Assembly: GCF_029392895.1 (NCBI RefSeq)
Contig: NZ_CP114200.1
Location: 6,516,501 to 6,580,500 of the forward strand
Reading direction: 5' to 3'
Length of the DNA stretch: 64,000 nt
Source: Streptomyces sp. 71268
Lineage (GTDB): Bacteria > Actinomycetota > Actinomycetes > Streptomycetales > Streptomycetaceae
Shown here piece after piece: positions 24,986-33,595 of the stretch (positions are counted from its first letter, which is position 1; every line of letters begins with the position of its first letter). The position numbers were made by a program, and so were the translations under genes. Under the pieces are notes generated by a model, which did no database searches, was not told the origin of the DNA, and saw nothing but the letters and a program-made list of their open reading frames with translations.

Positions 24986-26461
24986 ATGTCCACGCGCCCC
25001 TTCGCCGCCGCCCCGACCGCCGCCACCGTCGCCTCCGCCGACGCCGCTTCGGCCACCACCGCCGACACCGGGGTGGCGGCCGAGCCCGCCTGTGCGGCCC
25101 GGTCGGCCTCGCTGCCGCTGCCCGTGCTCGGGGCGGACGTGCGGGTTCCGCTGGTCACCGGGGGCGAGGTCGGCTACGCCGCGCTGGACTACGCCGCCAG
25201 CGCCCCCGCGCTGCGCCGGGTGTGGGAGGACGTGGCCGCGTACGCCCCGTACTACGGCAGCGTGCACCGGGGGGCGGGCTACCTCTCGCAGTTGTCCACC
25301 GACCTGTTCGAGACCAGCCGCGCGGACGTGGCCGCGTTCCTCGGCTGCCGCCCGGACGACCAGGTCGTCTTCACCCGCTCCACCACCGACTCGCTCAACC
25401 TGCTCGCCGCCGTGCTGCCCGAGGGCACGCGGGTGTACGTCTTCGAGACCGAGCACCACGCCGCGCTGCTGCCCTGGGAGCGGCAGCGGGGCGTGTCGGT
25501 GACCTACCTGAGCGCGCCCCGTTCGCCCGCCGCCGCCGTGCGGACGCTGGAGGCGGCGCTGGCGGAAGGGGCCGCCGAAGGGCCCGCGCTGGTCTGCGTG
25601 ACCGGCGCGTCGAACGTGACCGGCGAGCTGTGGCCGGTGCGTGAGTTGGCGGCGACGGCGCACGCGCACGGCGCCCGGATCGTGCTCGACGCCGCCCAGC
25701 TGGCCCCCCACCACCCGGTCGACATCGCCGAGTTGAACGTGGACTGGGTCGCGTTCTCCGGTCACAAGCTGTACGCGCCGTTCGGATCCGGTGTGCTCGC
25801 GGGCCGCGCGGACTGGCTGCGCGCGGCGGAGCCGTACCTCGCCGGTGGCGGCGCCAGCCGCACCGTGGTGCGGGCCGCCGACGGCGGCGTGGACGTGGCC
25901 TGGCACACCACCGCCGCCCGGCACGAGGCCGGCTCGCCGAACGTGATCGGCGTGTACGCCATCGCCTCGGCGTGCCGGGCGCTGACCGAGGCCGGCTTCG
26001 ACGCGCTGGTCGAGCGCGAGCGGGAGCTGATCGCCGCCGTACGGGCCGGTCTCGCCGACGTCCCGCAGGTGCGCCTCCTGTCGCTGTTCGGCGACGACGC
26101 GCCCCGGGTCGGGGTGCTCTCCTTCGTCGTGGACGGCTGGAACAGCTCGCACTTCGCCGCCGCGCTCTCCGCCGAGTACGGCATCGGCGTGCGGGACGGG
26201 CTGTTCTGCGCCCACCCGCTGGTGCGCACCCTGCTCGACAGCGAGGCGTCGGAGCCGGGCGAGTGCGGGGCGCCGGACCAGGCGCCCGGTGGCTCGGGCT
26301 CGCTGAACGCGATCCGGGTCAGCTTCGGCGCCGGGACGCCCGACGAGCACGTCGAGCGGTTCGTGCGCGCGGTGCGGGAGTTGGTGCGCGACGGCGCCCG
26401 CTGGAGCTATCGCACCGAGGACGGCCGCTGCGTGCCGGACCGGGGCGCGACGGCGCATTGA
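24986..26461 (+). CDS. SAM-riboswitch-controlled class V aminotransferase (cysteine desulfurase-like)
   Basis: A 491-residue PLP enzyme of the NifS/Csd-like fold. Residues 1-50 are Ala-rich. The active-site features are TEHHAALLPW, the PLP aspartate in IVLDAAQLAPHH and Schiff-base Lys261 in FSGHKLYAPFG. The catalytic loop near residue 405 has DGLFCAHP, where Cys could serve as the persulfide residue. ATG 24986 has GGGAGAA. Control by a SAM-IV riboswitch places it in sulfur or methionine metabolism: cysteine desulfuration, cystathionine or related thiol chemistry. The reaction is not determined. Confidence 0.88.
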   Translation: MSTRPFAAAPTAATVASADAASATTADTGVAAEPACAARSASLPLPVLGADVRVPLVTGGEVGYAALDYAASAPALRRVWEDVAAYAPYYGSVHRGAGYLSQLSTDLFETSRADVAAFLGCRPDDQVVFTRSTTDSLNLLAAVLPEGTRVYVFETEHHAALLPWERQRGVSVTYLSAPRSPAAAVRTLEAALAEGAAEGPALVCVTGASNVTGELWPVRELAATAHAHGARIVLDAAQLAPHHPVDIAELNVDWVAFSGHKLYAPFGSGVLAGRADWLRAAEPYLAGGGASRTVVRAADGGVDVAWHTTAARHEAGSPNVIGVYAIASACRALTEAGFDALVERERELIAAVRAGLADVPQVRLLSLFGDDAPRVGVLSFVVDGWNSSHFAAALSAEYGIGVRDGLFCAHPLVRTLLDSEASEPGECGAPDQAPGGSGSLNAIRVSFGAGTPDEHVERFVRAVRELVRDGARWSYRTEDGRCVPDRGATAH

Positions 26462-26478
26462 CCCGTGACGCCGCCGCG

Positions 26479-26514
26479 CCGTGGCCCGTGCGCGGTGCCG
26501 CGCTCGGGCCACGG
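26479..26514. terminator. Bidirectional terminator between aminotransferase and glycerate kinase
   Basis: CCGTGGCCCG at 26479-26488 pairs perfectly with 26505-26514. It lies between convergent genes. Confidence 0.7.
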
Positions 26515-26533
26515 GCCGGCGGCGGGCGGGGCT

Positions 26534-27943
26534 TCAGCGCGACGCGGCGGGCGGACCGGGCAGCGGCACGAGGCGGCCGGGGCCGGGGCTCGGGGCCGTG
26601 ATGGGCGCCGCCACGGGCGCGAAGCGGCCCGGGGCGGCGGTGAGTCGGGTGCCGATGAGGATCATCCGCAGGGCCGCCTCCGCCGCGTCCGTGAGGAACT
26701 CCCGGCCCCGCCCCAGGGCCTCGGCGAGCGCCACCGGCGCGGGCAGGATGCCGTGGTAGGCGTCGACCCCCGCGCCGCGTACCTCCTGAGCGCCTTCGCC
26801 GATGGTGCCCGCGAGGGCGAGCACCGGTCTGCCGTGGGCCTTGGCGCGGCGCGCCACCTCGGCCGGGATCTTGCCCCGGGTCGTCTGCCGGTCCAGTGCG
26901 CCCTCGGCGGTGACGACGAGGTCGGCGCGAGCCAACCGGGCATCCAGGTCCAGGCCGTCCAGGAGCACGTCGAAGCGGGGCAGCAACCGGGCGCCGATCG
27001 CGGCCAGTCCGGCGCCGAGCCCCCCGGACGCGCCGGTGCCGGGCCCGTGGCGCAGATCGACGCCGCCGGCGGCCGAGGGCAGCAGGGCCAGGGCCGGCGC
27101 CGCGCCCGGCGCGGCGTGCGCCGGCGCGGGGGCGGCGCCCGGTGGCGGGCCCGGCGCGGGGGAGGCGAGCGCGACGGCGGGGCCGCTCACGTCGCGCGCG
27201 AGGATGTGGGCCCAGCGTTCGAGCGCGGCCGACAACTCCTCGACCTGGGCCGGGCTCGCGCCCTTCTGTGGCCCGAAGACCCGGGCCACGCCCTGCGGGC
27301 CGCACAGCACGTTGAACGGGTTGCAGGCGACCAGCAGTTCGGTCTCGGCCAGTCGGGGGTCGAGCCGCGACCGGTCGACGCGGGCGAGGCGGGTCAGGGC
27401 CCGCCCGCCGGGCGGGAGTTCGCGGCCGTCCGCGTCGAGCAGTCGGGCACCGAGTGCCTGGAGCGCGCCCGCGCCGCCGTCGGACGTACCCGAGTCGCCG
27501 CAGCCGACGAGGACGCGGCGCGCGCCGAAGTCCAGGGCGGCGCGGATGAGTTCGCCGACACCGCGGGTGGTGGTGGCGCCGGGGTCGCGCTGGTCCGGCG
27601 GCACCAGGGACAGTCCGGCGACGGCGGCCATCTCGACCGCCGCGGTGCGCGCCCCGGCCGGGCCGCGCGCGCCGGGGCCGAGCAGCGCGAAGTGGGTGGG
27701 CACCGCGACGCCGGTCGGGCCGGTGGCGGTGAGGTGGTGCAGGGCGCCACCGGTCGCGGCGGCCAGCGCCTCGGCGGTGCCCTCGCCGCCGTCCACCAGC
27801 GGTATCAGGTCGGTGTCGGCGTCGGGCACCACACGGCGCAGCCCCTCGGCGATGGCCTCGGCGGCCTCGCGGGCGGACAGCGACTCTTTGAACCCACTGG
27901 GGGCCACGGCGAAGCGCAGGGGGCGGGGTGCGGGGGCGTTCAT
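26534..27943 (-). CDS. Glycerate kinase (GarK/GlxK family)
   Basis: A 469-residue glycerate kinase that phosphorylates D-glycerate into glycolysis. Conserved blocks are VAPSGFKESLSA at the start, LVDGGEGTAEAL, GVGELIRAAL, VGCGDSGTSDGGAGALQALG and the later VVTAEGALDRQTTRGKIP. A Pro/Ala-rich insert of about 40 residues (260-300: AHAAPGAAPALAL region) and a long Pro-rich tail make it longer than the usual 380-residue family members. ATG 27943 follows ACGGAG. It may share a transcript with the permease gene 68 bases upstream, which would fit organic-acid uptake followed by use. Confidence 0.93.
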   Translation of the reverse strand: MNAPAPRPLRFAVAPSGFKESLSAREAAEAIAEGLRRVVPDADTDLIPLVDGGEGTAEALAAATGGALHHLTATGPTGVAVPTHFALLGPGARGPAGARTAAVEMAAVAGLSLVPPDQRDPGATTTRGVGELIRAALDFGARRVLVGCGDSGTSDGGAGALQALGARLLDADGRELPPGGRALTRLARVDRSRLDPRLAETELLVACNPFNVLCGPQGVARVFGPQKGASPAQVEELSAALERWAHILARDVSGPAVALASPAPGPPPGAAPAPAHAAPGAAPALALLPSAAGGVDLRHGPGTGASGGLGAGLAAIGARLLPRFDVLLDGLDLDARLARADLVVTAEGALDRQTTRGKIPAEVARRAKAHGRPVLALAGTIGEGAQEVRGAGVDAYHGILPAPVALAEALGRGREFLTDAAEAALRMILIGTRLTAAPGRFAPVAAPITAPSPGPGRLVPLPGPPAASR

Positions 27944-28011
27944 GGTGCTCCGTAGATCCGTAGGGGGTGGGGGCGGGTAGCGGTCCGGTGGTGGGGGCCG
28001 GCGTCGGCGGG

Positions 28012-29427
28012 TCACAGCGGTACGCCGAGCAGGGGCCAGACGCCCAGCGCGAACAGCCACACCAGGACGGCCGTCAGCGGGGCCAGGACCAGAGAGAGGC
28101 GCAACAGGTCGCGCGGCGCGTACGTGGGGGTGTCGTCCGGCAGGTCGGCGAAGAGGGCCACGGGCTTGGCCGAGGCCGGCAGGGTGTGGCAGAAGCCGGC
28201 GGCGGCCGTGGAGGCCAGCGCGGCGGCCACCGGGCTGACCCCGGCCTCGCCGGCGGCGGCCACCACCAGCGGGACCAGCACGCTGGAGCGGGCGGAACGG
28301 GACTGGAGCGCCAGGTGGGCCGCCGTGCTGAGGGCGATGACCACGCCCAGGAACAGCCAGGGCGGCACGCCGCCGCCGGGTAGGCCCGACACCAGCCAGC
28401 GGGCCGCGCCGGAGACCGAGAGCGCGATGCCCATGGCCATCGTGGCCGCCATGAACAGCAGCAGCGACCACGGGACGGTGCTCAGCGCGTCCTTGAGCCG
28501 CACCGTGCCCAGCGCCGGCGAGGCGGCCACCAGCGCGCCGATCAGCGCGACCACGGCCGGCGGCACCTGGTGCAGGGGTTCGCTGCACCACAGCAGCACG
28601 ACGGTGCCAAGCAACAGCGCGCAGCGGGTCTCCGCGGCGCTCAGCGGCCCGGTCACCGGATGCGGGGTGTGCTCCTGGAGTTGCTCGGCGGTGATGCGTA
28701 CGGGCCCCTGACGGTCGGCCCGCCGGGTCATGGTCAGCAGCACCACCTCGGCCGCCAGGTGCGAGGAGGCGATGGCAAGCGGCAGCCCGAGCAGCAGCCA
28801 GCGGGCGAAGCCAATCTCCTCGCCGGTCGACTCCCACAGCACCGAGACGGTGATCAGGTGCGCCCCGGCGCCGATCAGCGTGGCCACGGCGGAGAGCAGG
28901 ATGACGGTGGGGAACAGCAGCGCCAGCATCACCACCAGCCGCGCCCGGTCGGCCAGCACCCGCGCGAGCGCCAGGAACACCGGCAGCGCGAGCGCCGCCC
29001 GCCCGGAGGTGGCCGGGACGGCGAAGGCGGTGGCCACCAGGGCGGCCGTGGTGAGGTGGACGAGCTGGCGCACGCTGCCCGCCCCGCTCACCAGGAACGC
29101 CGCGGCCCGCCCGGCGAGCCCGCTGCGGCCCACCGCGGCGGCGAGCACGAAGGCGCAGATCAGCAGCCACACGGTGGCGTCGCCCAGGGTGCCGAACAGC
29201 GTCTCGCTGCTGATCACGCCGGTCGCGGTGAGCGCCAGGCCCGCGCCGAGCGCGACGTAGGTGTCGTCGATCGGGGTGGCGATCCAGGCGCAGGTGGCCA
29301 GGGCGAATACGGCCAGGGTGAGCCTGGCGTCGGTGGCCAGCCCCGGCAGGGTGCCGGGCACGGCCAGTACGGCGCACGCGCTGAGGGCGGCGCACCAGGC
29401 GGCGGCCTGCCGGTGGGTGAGGGTCAC
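28012..29427 (-). CDS. SLC13/ArsB-type anion permease
   Basis: A 471-residue integral membrane protein with about 12 hydrophobic helices. Family features include AFVLAAAVGRSGLAGRAAAFLV, FAVPATSGRAALALPVFLALA, the TLIGAGAHLI loop and a second similar half (PLVVAAAGEAGVSPVAAALASTAAAGF). Members move dicarboxylates, citrate or other anions with sodium or protons; the substrate here is not clear. GTG 29427 is chosen: an upstream ATG at 29487 lies inside a repeated operator sequence, and AAGACT ends six bases before the GTG. The operator also stands before the small membrane gene of the neighbouring two-component operon, which suggests joint control. Confidence 0.85.
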   Translation of the reverse strand: MTLTHRQAAAWCAALSACAVLAVPGTLPGLATDARLTLAVFALATCAWIATPIDDTYVALGAGLALTATGVISSETLFGTLGDATVWLLICAFVLAAAVGRSGLAGRAAAFLVSGAGSVRQLVHLTTAALVATAFAVPATSGRAALALPVFLALARVLADRARLVVMLALLFPTVILLSAVATLIGAGAHLITVSVLWESTGEEIGFARWLLLGLPLAIASSHLAAEVVLLTMTRRADRQGPVRITAEQLQEHTPHPVTGPLSAAETRCALLLGTVVLLWCSEPLHQVPPAVVALIGALVAASPALGTVRLKDALSTVPWSLLLFMAATMAMGIALSVSGAARWLVSGLPGGGVPPWLFLGVVIALSTAAHLALQSRSARSSVLVPLVVAAAGEAGVSPVAAALASTAAAGFCHTLPASAKPVALFADLPDDTPTYAPRDLLRLSLVLAPLTAVLVWLFALGVWPLLGVPL

Positions 29428-29460
29428 TCCGTCAGTCTTGGCGCCGGCGGTGAGCCGCCG

Positions 29461-29493
29461 ATGAGCGCGCGATGAGGAGAACTTCATCCCCGC
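29461..29493. promoter_or_regulatory. Operator copy A (direct plus inverted repeat) before the permease
   Basis: ATGAGCGCGCG, ATGAGGAGAAC and TTCATCCCCGC follow one another in 11-base steps. The spacing is typical of OmpR/PhoB-family binding on one helical turn. It ends 34 bases before the permease GTG and matches copy B at 32137. Confidence 0.6.
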
Positions 29494-29570
29494 CGGCGGC
29501 GCCCGCCGCCCCGCCACGTGACCGGCCCGGAGCCCGCCCCGGTCCGGGCCGTGCCGCGCGGGCGCCCGGC

Positions 29571-30230
29571 TCAGGGCAGCCGGTAGCCCATGCCGCGCAC
29601 GGTCTCCACGCGGCCCGCGCCCAGCTTCTTGCGCAGCGCCCGCACGTAGACGTCCACGATGTTGGAGCCGGGGTCGAAGTCGTACCCCCACACGTGGGAG
29701 AGGATCTGCTCGCGCGTGAGGACCTGGCCCGGGTGGCGCAGGAACAGTTCGAGCAGGACGAACTCACGCGCCGTCAGGTCGACCGAGGTCTGCCCCGCGC
29801 GGGCCCTGCGGGTGCGCAGGTCGAGGCTGAGGTCGCCGCTGCGCAGCACGGTCACCTCGGGGGCGCGGGCGGCCGTGCGCAGCCGCAACCGCACCCGGGC
29901 CAGCAGCTCCTCGAAGCGGAACGGCTTGGTCATCCAGTCGTCCGCGCCGCCCTCGAGGCCGGCCACCGTGTCCCGTACGGAGTCGCGCGCGGTCAGGACG
30001 ATCACCGGCGTCGTCACCCGGTCCTCGCGCAGCCCGCGCAGCACCGTGAAACCGTCCTGGCCCGGCAGTCCGATGTCGAGGATGATCAGGTCGAAGCCGC
30101 CGGTGCGGGCGTAGTCGGCCGCGGTGTCGCCGTCGGCCGCGATGGTGGTGGTGAAGCCGCTCGCGCGCAGGCCCTTCTCGACGAAGGCGGCGATGCGCTC
30201 CTCGTCCTCGGCGACCAGAATGCGCTTCAT
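29571..30230 (-). CDS. OmpR/PhoB-family response regulator
   Basis: A 219-residue regulator. The receiver has VAEDEER, phosphorylatable Asp52 (LIILDIGLPG), the switch Thr in VLTAR and Lys in WMTKPF. A winged-helix DNA-binding domain (about 125-219) carries LTAREFVLLELFLRHPGQVLTREQIL and VDVYVRALRKKLG. The ATG shares its A with the TGA stop of the kinase gene (TGATG). The most likely targets are the two matching 33-bp repeats at 29461 and 32137, one at each end of this gene block. Confidence 0.95.
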   Translation of the reverse strand: MKRILVAEDEERIAAFVEKGLRASGFTTTIAADGDTAADYARTGGFDLIILDIGLPGQDGFTVLRGLREDRVTTPVIVLTARDSVRDTVAGLEGGADDWMTKPFRFEELLARVRLRLRTAARAPEVTVLRSGDLSLDLRTRRARAGQTSVDLTAREFVLLELFLRHPGQVLTREQILSHVWGYDFDPGSNIVDVYVRALRKKLGAGRVETVRGMGYRLP

Positions 30231-31783
30231 CAGGTGGTGTCCTCCAGCAGCAGGGCGAAGGTGGCGCCGGCCCCGTCCCCGGGCGCGGCCGGGCTCGGGT
30301 GCGGCGCGGTGGCGGGGCCGGTCGTCGGGGCGGGGGCGGCCGGGTCGTGCCAGTCGCCGGGGCGCAGCTCCACGCGGCCCCGGTGGCCCTCGGCGATGGC
30401 CTTGACGATCGACAGGCCGAGGCCGGCGCCCCCGCCGTGGGTGTCGGTGGCCGCCCCCGGGCCGCGGGCGCCGCGCCGGGCGGTGCCCCGGCGGAACCTC
30501 TCGAAGATCAACTCGGTGTCCTCGGGCCGCACGCCGGGCCCGGTGTCGCTCACGTACAGCTCCACCAGGCCGGGGGCGCGCCGGGAGCCGATGCGGATGC
30601 GCTGGCCGACGGCGGTGTGCTGCACGGCGTTCTGCGCGAGCTGCACCATGGCCTGGGTGACGCGCTGGGCGTCGAGCAGCGCCTCGCCCTCGGCGACCTC
30701 GGCCAGCTCCCAGCGGCGCTCGCCGAGCGTGCGGGCCTTGACGAAGACATCGGCGGTCAGCTCGGTGAGCTGCACCGGAGCGGGGGCGACGAAGTCCGGG
30801 CGCTCGGCCTTGGCCAGCAGGAGCAGGTCCTCGACGATGCGGCTCATCCGGTCCAGCTCGTCGGTGACCAGGCGCACGGTCTCCTCGCGCTCGGCCGCCC
30901 CGTCCGGGCCGGTGTTCATCAGTTCCAGGTGACCGCGCACGATGGTGATGGGCGTGCGCAGCTCGTGGCCTGCGTCGTCCACGAACTGGCGCTGGGCGCC
31001 GAACGCCCGCTCCAGGCGGTCCAGCATCGCGTTGAACGTCTCGGCGAGCGCCGAGATGTCGTCGCGGCCCCGCACCGGGATGCGCCGGGTCAGGTCCTGC
31101 TCGGTGAGCTGCGCCGCGGTGGTGCGCACCAGGCGTACGGGGGCGAGGATGCGGCCGGCGACGACCCAGCCGATGCCGCAGGTCATCAGCAGCGCGACGC
31201 CCGAGATGGCCAGCAGGATGCGGAAGACCTCGCCCGCGCGCGCCGTTTCGCGGTCCGGGTGGAAGGCGACCACGAAGGTGCCCTCGGGGCCCGCGCCGCC
31301 CGGCCGGATGGCGACCTTGGCCCAGCGCACCTCGCCCTCGTCCCGGTCGAGGGTGCCGGTGGTCCGCTCGGAGCGGGCGATGGCGGCCAGCGCCCGGTCG
31401 TCGCGGTACAGCGGTAGCCGCACGGGAATGTCGCGCTTCTGCCGGACCACCGACGGCGGCTTCGCGTCGTGCACCAGGCCGAGCAGTTCCTCGTACGGGT
31501 CGGCGTACTGCCGCTCCAGGAAGACCTTGAGCAGCCGGCGCGGCTCGGTGAACGGGGCGCCGGTGCGCGGGTCCTGGCCGCGCTCGACGAAGTTGGCGAA
31601 CTCGCCGGCCTCCTGCGCGAGCAGTTCCGTCGTGCGTTGGTCGACGTCGCGCAGCAGGATCGAGCGGGTGGTGGTGGCGACGGCGGCCAGCGCGACGGTC
31701 ATCACCAGGAGCAGCCACAGCAGGATCCGTACCCGGGCCGAGATCCGGCGGCCCGGCGCGGGGGGCGCGTCAGCCGTCGTCAC
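30230..31783 (-). CDS. Sensor histidine kinase, EnvZ/BaeS-like
   Basis: A 517-residue membrane kinase: helix 1 at about 19-36, an extracytoplasmic sensor of about 150 residues, helix 2 at about 188-208, a HAMP domain, the dimerisation motif DDAGHELRTPIT with His273, then the N box (QLAQNAVQHTA), G1 (DTGPGV), F (FERFRRG) and G2 (GGGAGLGLSIV) boxes. An Ala/Pro-rich tail ends the protein. GTG 31783 is preferred: it overlaps the small upstream gene by 14 bases. The ATG at 31840 would add only a Thr-rich shadow of the upstream acidic tail. Signal unknown. Confidence 0.93.
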   Translation of the reverse strand: MTTADAPPAPGRRISARVRILLWLLLVMTVALAAVATTTRSILLRDVDQRTTELLAQEAGEFANFVERGQDPRTGAPFTEPRRLLKVFLERQYADPYEELLGLVHDAKPPSVVRQKRDIPVRLPLYRDDRALAAIARSERTTGTLDRDEGEVRWAKVAIRPGGAGPEGTFVVAFHPDRETARAGEVFRILLAISGVALLMTCGIGWVVAGRILAPVRLVRTTAAQLTEQDLTRRIPVRGRDDISALAETFNAMLDRLERAFGAQRQFVDDAGHELRTPITIVRGHLELMNTGPDGAAEREETVRLVTDELDRMSRIVEDLLLLAKAERPDFVAPAPVQLTELTADVFVKARTLGERRWELAEVAEGEALLDAQRVTQAMVQLAQNAVQHTAVGQRIRIGSRRAPGLVELYVSDTGPGVRPEDTELIFERFRRGTARRGARGPGAATDTHGGGAGLGLSIVKAIAEGHRGRVELRPGDWHDPAAPAPTTGPATAPHPSPAAPGDGAGATFALLLEDTT

Positions 31784-32102
31784 CGGGTCCGTCGTCGCCC
31801 GCGTCGTCGTCGTGCTCGGTGGTGTCGTCTGCGGTGTCATCGGCCATACCGTCGGTCGCTGGCGGTGGGGGTACGGCCTCGTGGCTCGGGGAGGCGGGCC
31901 GGTCGGACGCCGGGGGCGGCCCGGTGGGCGTGGCGCCCGGCGGGGCGCTTGGGTCGGGCGCCGGGGTGCCGGATTCGAGCTCGACCTTGGAGGGGGCCTT
32001 GGGCGAGTCGGGGCTGTCGGTCAGCAGGTAGCTCGTGACGGCGATGCCGAGCGGGATCGCGACGACGGCCGTGAGGGTGGCGAGTCGGTGGGATAGGGCC
32101 AT
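31770..32102 (-). CDS. Small membrane protein with acidic tail, first gene of the two-component operon
   Basis: A 110-residue protein. One hydrophobic segment (about 7-27, LATLTAVVAIPLGIAVTSYLL) is followed by a Pro/Ser/Ala-rich stretch and a strongly acidic end (DDTADDTTEHDDDAGDDGPGDDG-like, positions 86-110). It overlaps the kinase gene. I do not recognise a family. Its position ahead of the kinase, and the operator before it, suggest an accessory to signal sensing, perhaps binding cations. The ATG lies six bases after CACCGT (leaderless pattern) and after GGGGGC. Confidence 0.7.
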   Translation of the reverse strand: MALSHRLATLTAVVAIPLGIAVTSYLLTDSPDSPKAPSKVELESGTPAPDPSAPPGATPTGPPPASDRPASPSHEAVPPPPATDGMADDTADDTTEHDDDAGDDGPGDDG

Positions 32103-32136
32103 GCCCCCACGGTGCGCCGCCGACCCGCGGGCCGCG

Positions 32137-32169
32137 ATGAAGACACCATGAGGACTTCTTCATCTTCCC
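32137..32169. promoter_or_regulatory. Operator copy B before the two-component operon
   Basis: ATGAAGACACC, ATGAGGACTTC and TTCATCTTCCC run in 11-base steps. It shares ATGA-N7-ATGAGGA-N4-TTCATC with copy A. It ends 35 bases before the start of the small membrane gene, almost the same distance as copy A to its gene. Confidence 0.6.
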
Positions 32170-32191
32170 TGGTCGCGCGGGGCGCCGACGG

Positions 32192-32271
32192 CGCGTACGG
32201 AACGCCGCGCGCGAGCGGGCCAGCGGGCCGGCCGGTACCGCGCGCGGCGGCCCGCGCCGGCTCCGTACGCG
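32192..32271 (-). terminator. Long hairpin after the RAM-domain gene
   Basis: CGCGTACGGA at 32192-32201 pairs perfectly with 32262-32271. GC-rich inner arms (CCGCGCGCG and CGCGCGCGG) can extend it. Confidence 0.55.
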
Positions 32272-32289
32272 GTCGGCGCGCGGCCCCGG

Positions 32290-32571
32290 TTACGCGTCGA
32301 GCCCGATCGCGAAGGCCGCCTCCAGGTCGTGCTGCGAGTACGTGCGGAAGGCGATGTGCGTCTCCGTAGAGGCCACCCCGGGGACCTTGCTGATCTGGCC
32401 GGGGATGACGTCGGCGAGGTCGTCGTGGCGGGCCACCCGCACCATGGCGATCAGGTTGTGCGCGCCGGTGACCGAGTAGACCTCGCTCACCCCCTCCAGG
32501 GCGGCGATCTTCTCGGCGACCTCGGGGATCTGGTCCACGCTGGTCTTGATGAGCACGATTGACGTGATCAC
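32290..32571 (-). CDS. Stand-alone Lrp/AsnC ligand-binding (RAM) domain protein
   Basis: A 93-residue protein made of just the RAM fold of Lrp/AsnC regulators, with no DNA-binding domain. The core reads ITSIVLIKTSVDQIPEV, VSEVYSVTGAHNLIAMVRV and KVPGVASTETHIAF; the G-A-H-N turn is where such domains bind an effector amino acid. These stand-alone domains usually form oligomers. GTG 32571 shares bases with the rhomboid stop (GTGA), and GGGAGA precedes it. Partner and ligand are not known. Confidence 0.9.
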   Translation of the reverse strand: MITSIVLIKTSVDQIPEVAEKIAALEGVSEVYSVTGAHNLIAMVRVARHDDLADVIPGQISKVPGVASTETHIAFRTYSQHDLEAAFAIGLDA

Positions 32572-33305
32572 GGCTGGCTGTCTCCCTCGGTGGCCTGAAC
32601 GGGCTCTTTCACTCTAGCCGGCGGCCCGGAACCCGCCCCGGGGCCCGTCCGCCCCCGCTGGTGGAGCAGGGCGTACAGGAACCCGGCGCCGAAGCCGATC
32701 AGATGGGCGAGGTGGGCGACGCCGGGGCGGGGGCCGCCGTGCCGGGCCGCCAGCCACTGGAGCGCGCACCACAGCGGCAGCACGAGATAGGCGGGGAAGC
32801 GCAGCGGCAGGAAGAACAGGAAGGGGAAGAGGCTGGTGACCCGGGCCCGCGGCAGCAGGAACAGGAAGGCGCCGAGCACCCCCGAGACCGCCCCGGAGGC
32901 CCCGACCAGCGGCTGTGTGGAGTCCGCGTGCGCCACGGCGAAGCCGACCAGCGCCAGGTAGCCGGCGAGCAGGTAGCACGCCAGGAACCGCAACCGACCC
33001 ATGCGGGCCTCGGCCAGTGAGCCGAAGACCTGGAGGAAGAGCATGTTGCCCAGCAGGTGCGGCCAGGTGCCGTGCACGAACAGCGCGGTCAGCGGGGACA
33101 GGGCGGCGCGGGCGGGGCCGGCCCACAACTTGGCGGGGACCACACCCCACCGGGCGAAGTGGTCCTGCCGCGCGCGCAGGAGTTCGGCGCGGTCCCCGTC
33201 CGGGGGAGCGAGCCCGGCGGCGGGGCTGAGGAGGAAGAGCAGACAGCAGGCGGCGATGAGCGCGTATGTCACCAGAGGGCCGTCGGACGCCGCCTTCTTG
33301 AACAT
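32568..33305 (-). CDS. Rhomboid-family intramembrane serine protease
   Basis: A 245-residue membrane protein with six to seven helices. The catalytic pair is visible: Ser138 in VGASGAVSG and His201 in HLIGFGAGF. HGTWPHLLGNMLFLQVFG supplies the conserved His/Asn loop. Substrates are unknown. ATG 33305 is chosen because homology starts MFKKA; an in-frame GTG 21 bases upstream is possible. The stop overlaps the RAM-domain gene, so the two are translated together. Confidence 0.93.
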   Translation of the reverse strand: MFKKAASDGPLVTYALIAACCLLFLLSPAAGLAPPDGDRAELLRARQDHFARWGVVPAKLWAGPARAALSPLTALFVHGTWPHLLGNMLFLQVFGSLAEARMGRLRFLACYLLAGYLALVGFAVAHADSTQPLVGASGAVSGVLGAFLFLLPRARVTSLFPFLFFLPLRFPAYLVLPLWCALQWLAARHGGPRPGVAHLAHLIGFGAGFLYALLHQRGRTGPGAGSGPPARVKEPVQATEGDSQP

Positions 33306-33595
33306 GTCCAGATCATCCCGTACCACACGGGACCCCGCAGATCTCCGTACCCGCCCCGGGTGCCGCCGTGGCCCCCACCCGGCGACCGTCAGGCCGTAGG
33401 GTTACGCCCAGCACTCCCGCAGTCCGACGGCGCACCGCGGAGGGGCCCGGGCGCTCCCGGGGGCAGGTGGCAGCCGTGTGCGGCGTACCGCGCCCGGTGC
33501 GACGCGCGTGGTCGCGGCGTACCGGGTGCACCAGGCCGGGCGGAAGGCCGCGTGGACCGCGAACGAATGCGAACGAAGACGTGAAGGACGACACG

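Noticed and set aside
29431..29487. ATG at 29487 as the permease start
   Set aside because: It lies within the repeated operator (its complement is the TTCAT of copy A), and no homology to membrane permeases precedes residue 21 of that longer form.
31784..31840. ATG at 31840 as the kinase start
   Set aside because: It would add a Thr/Pro-rich segment that is only the other frame of the acidic tail gene; no ribosome binding site.
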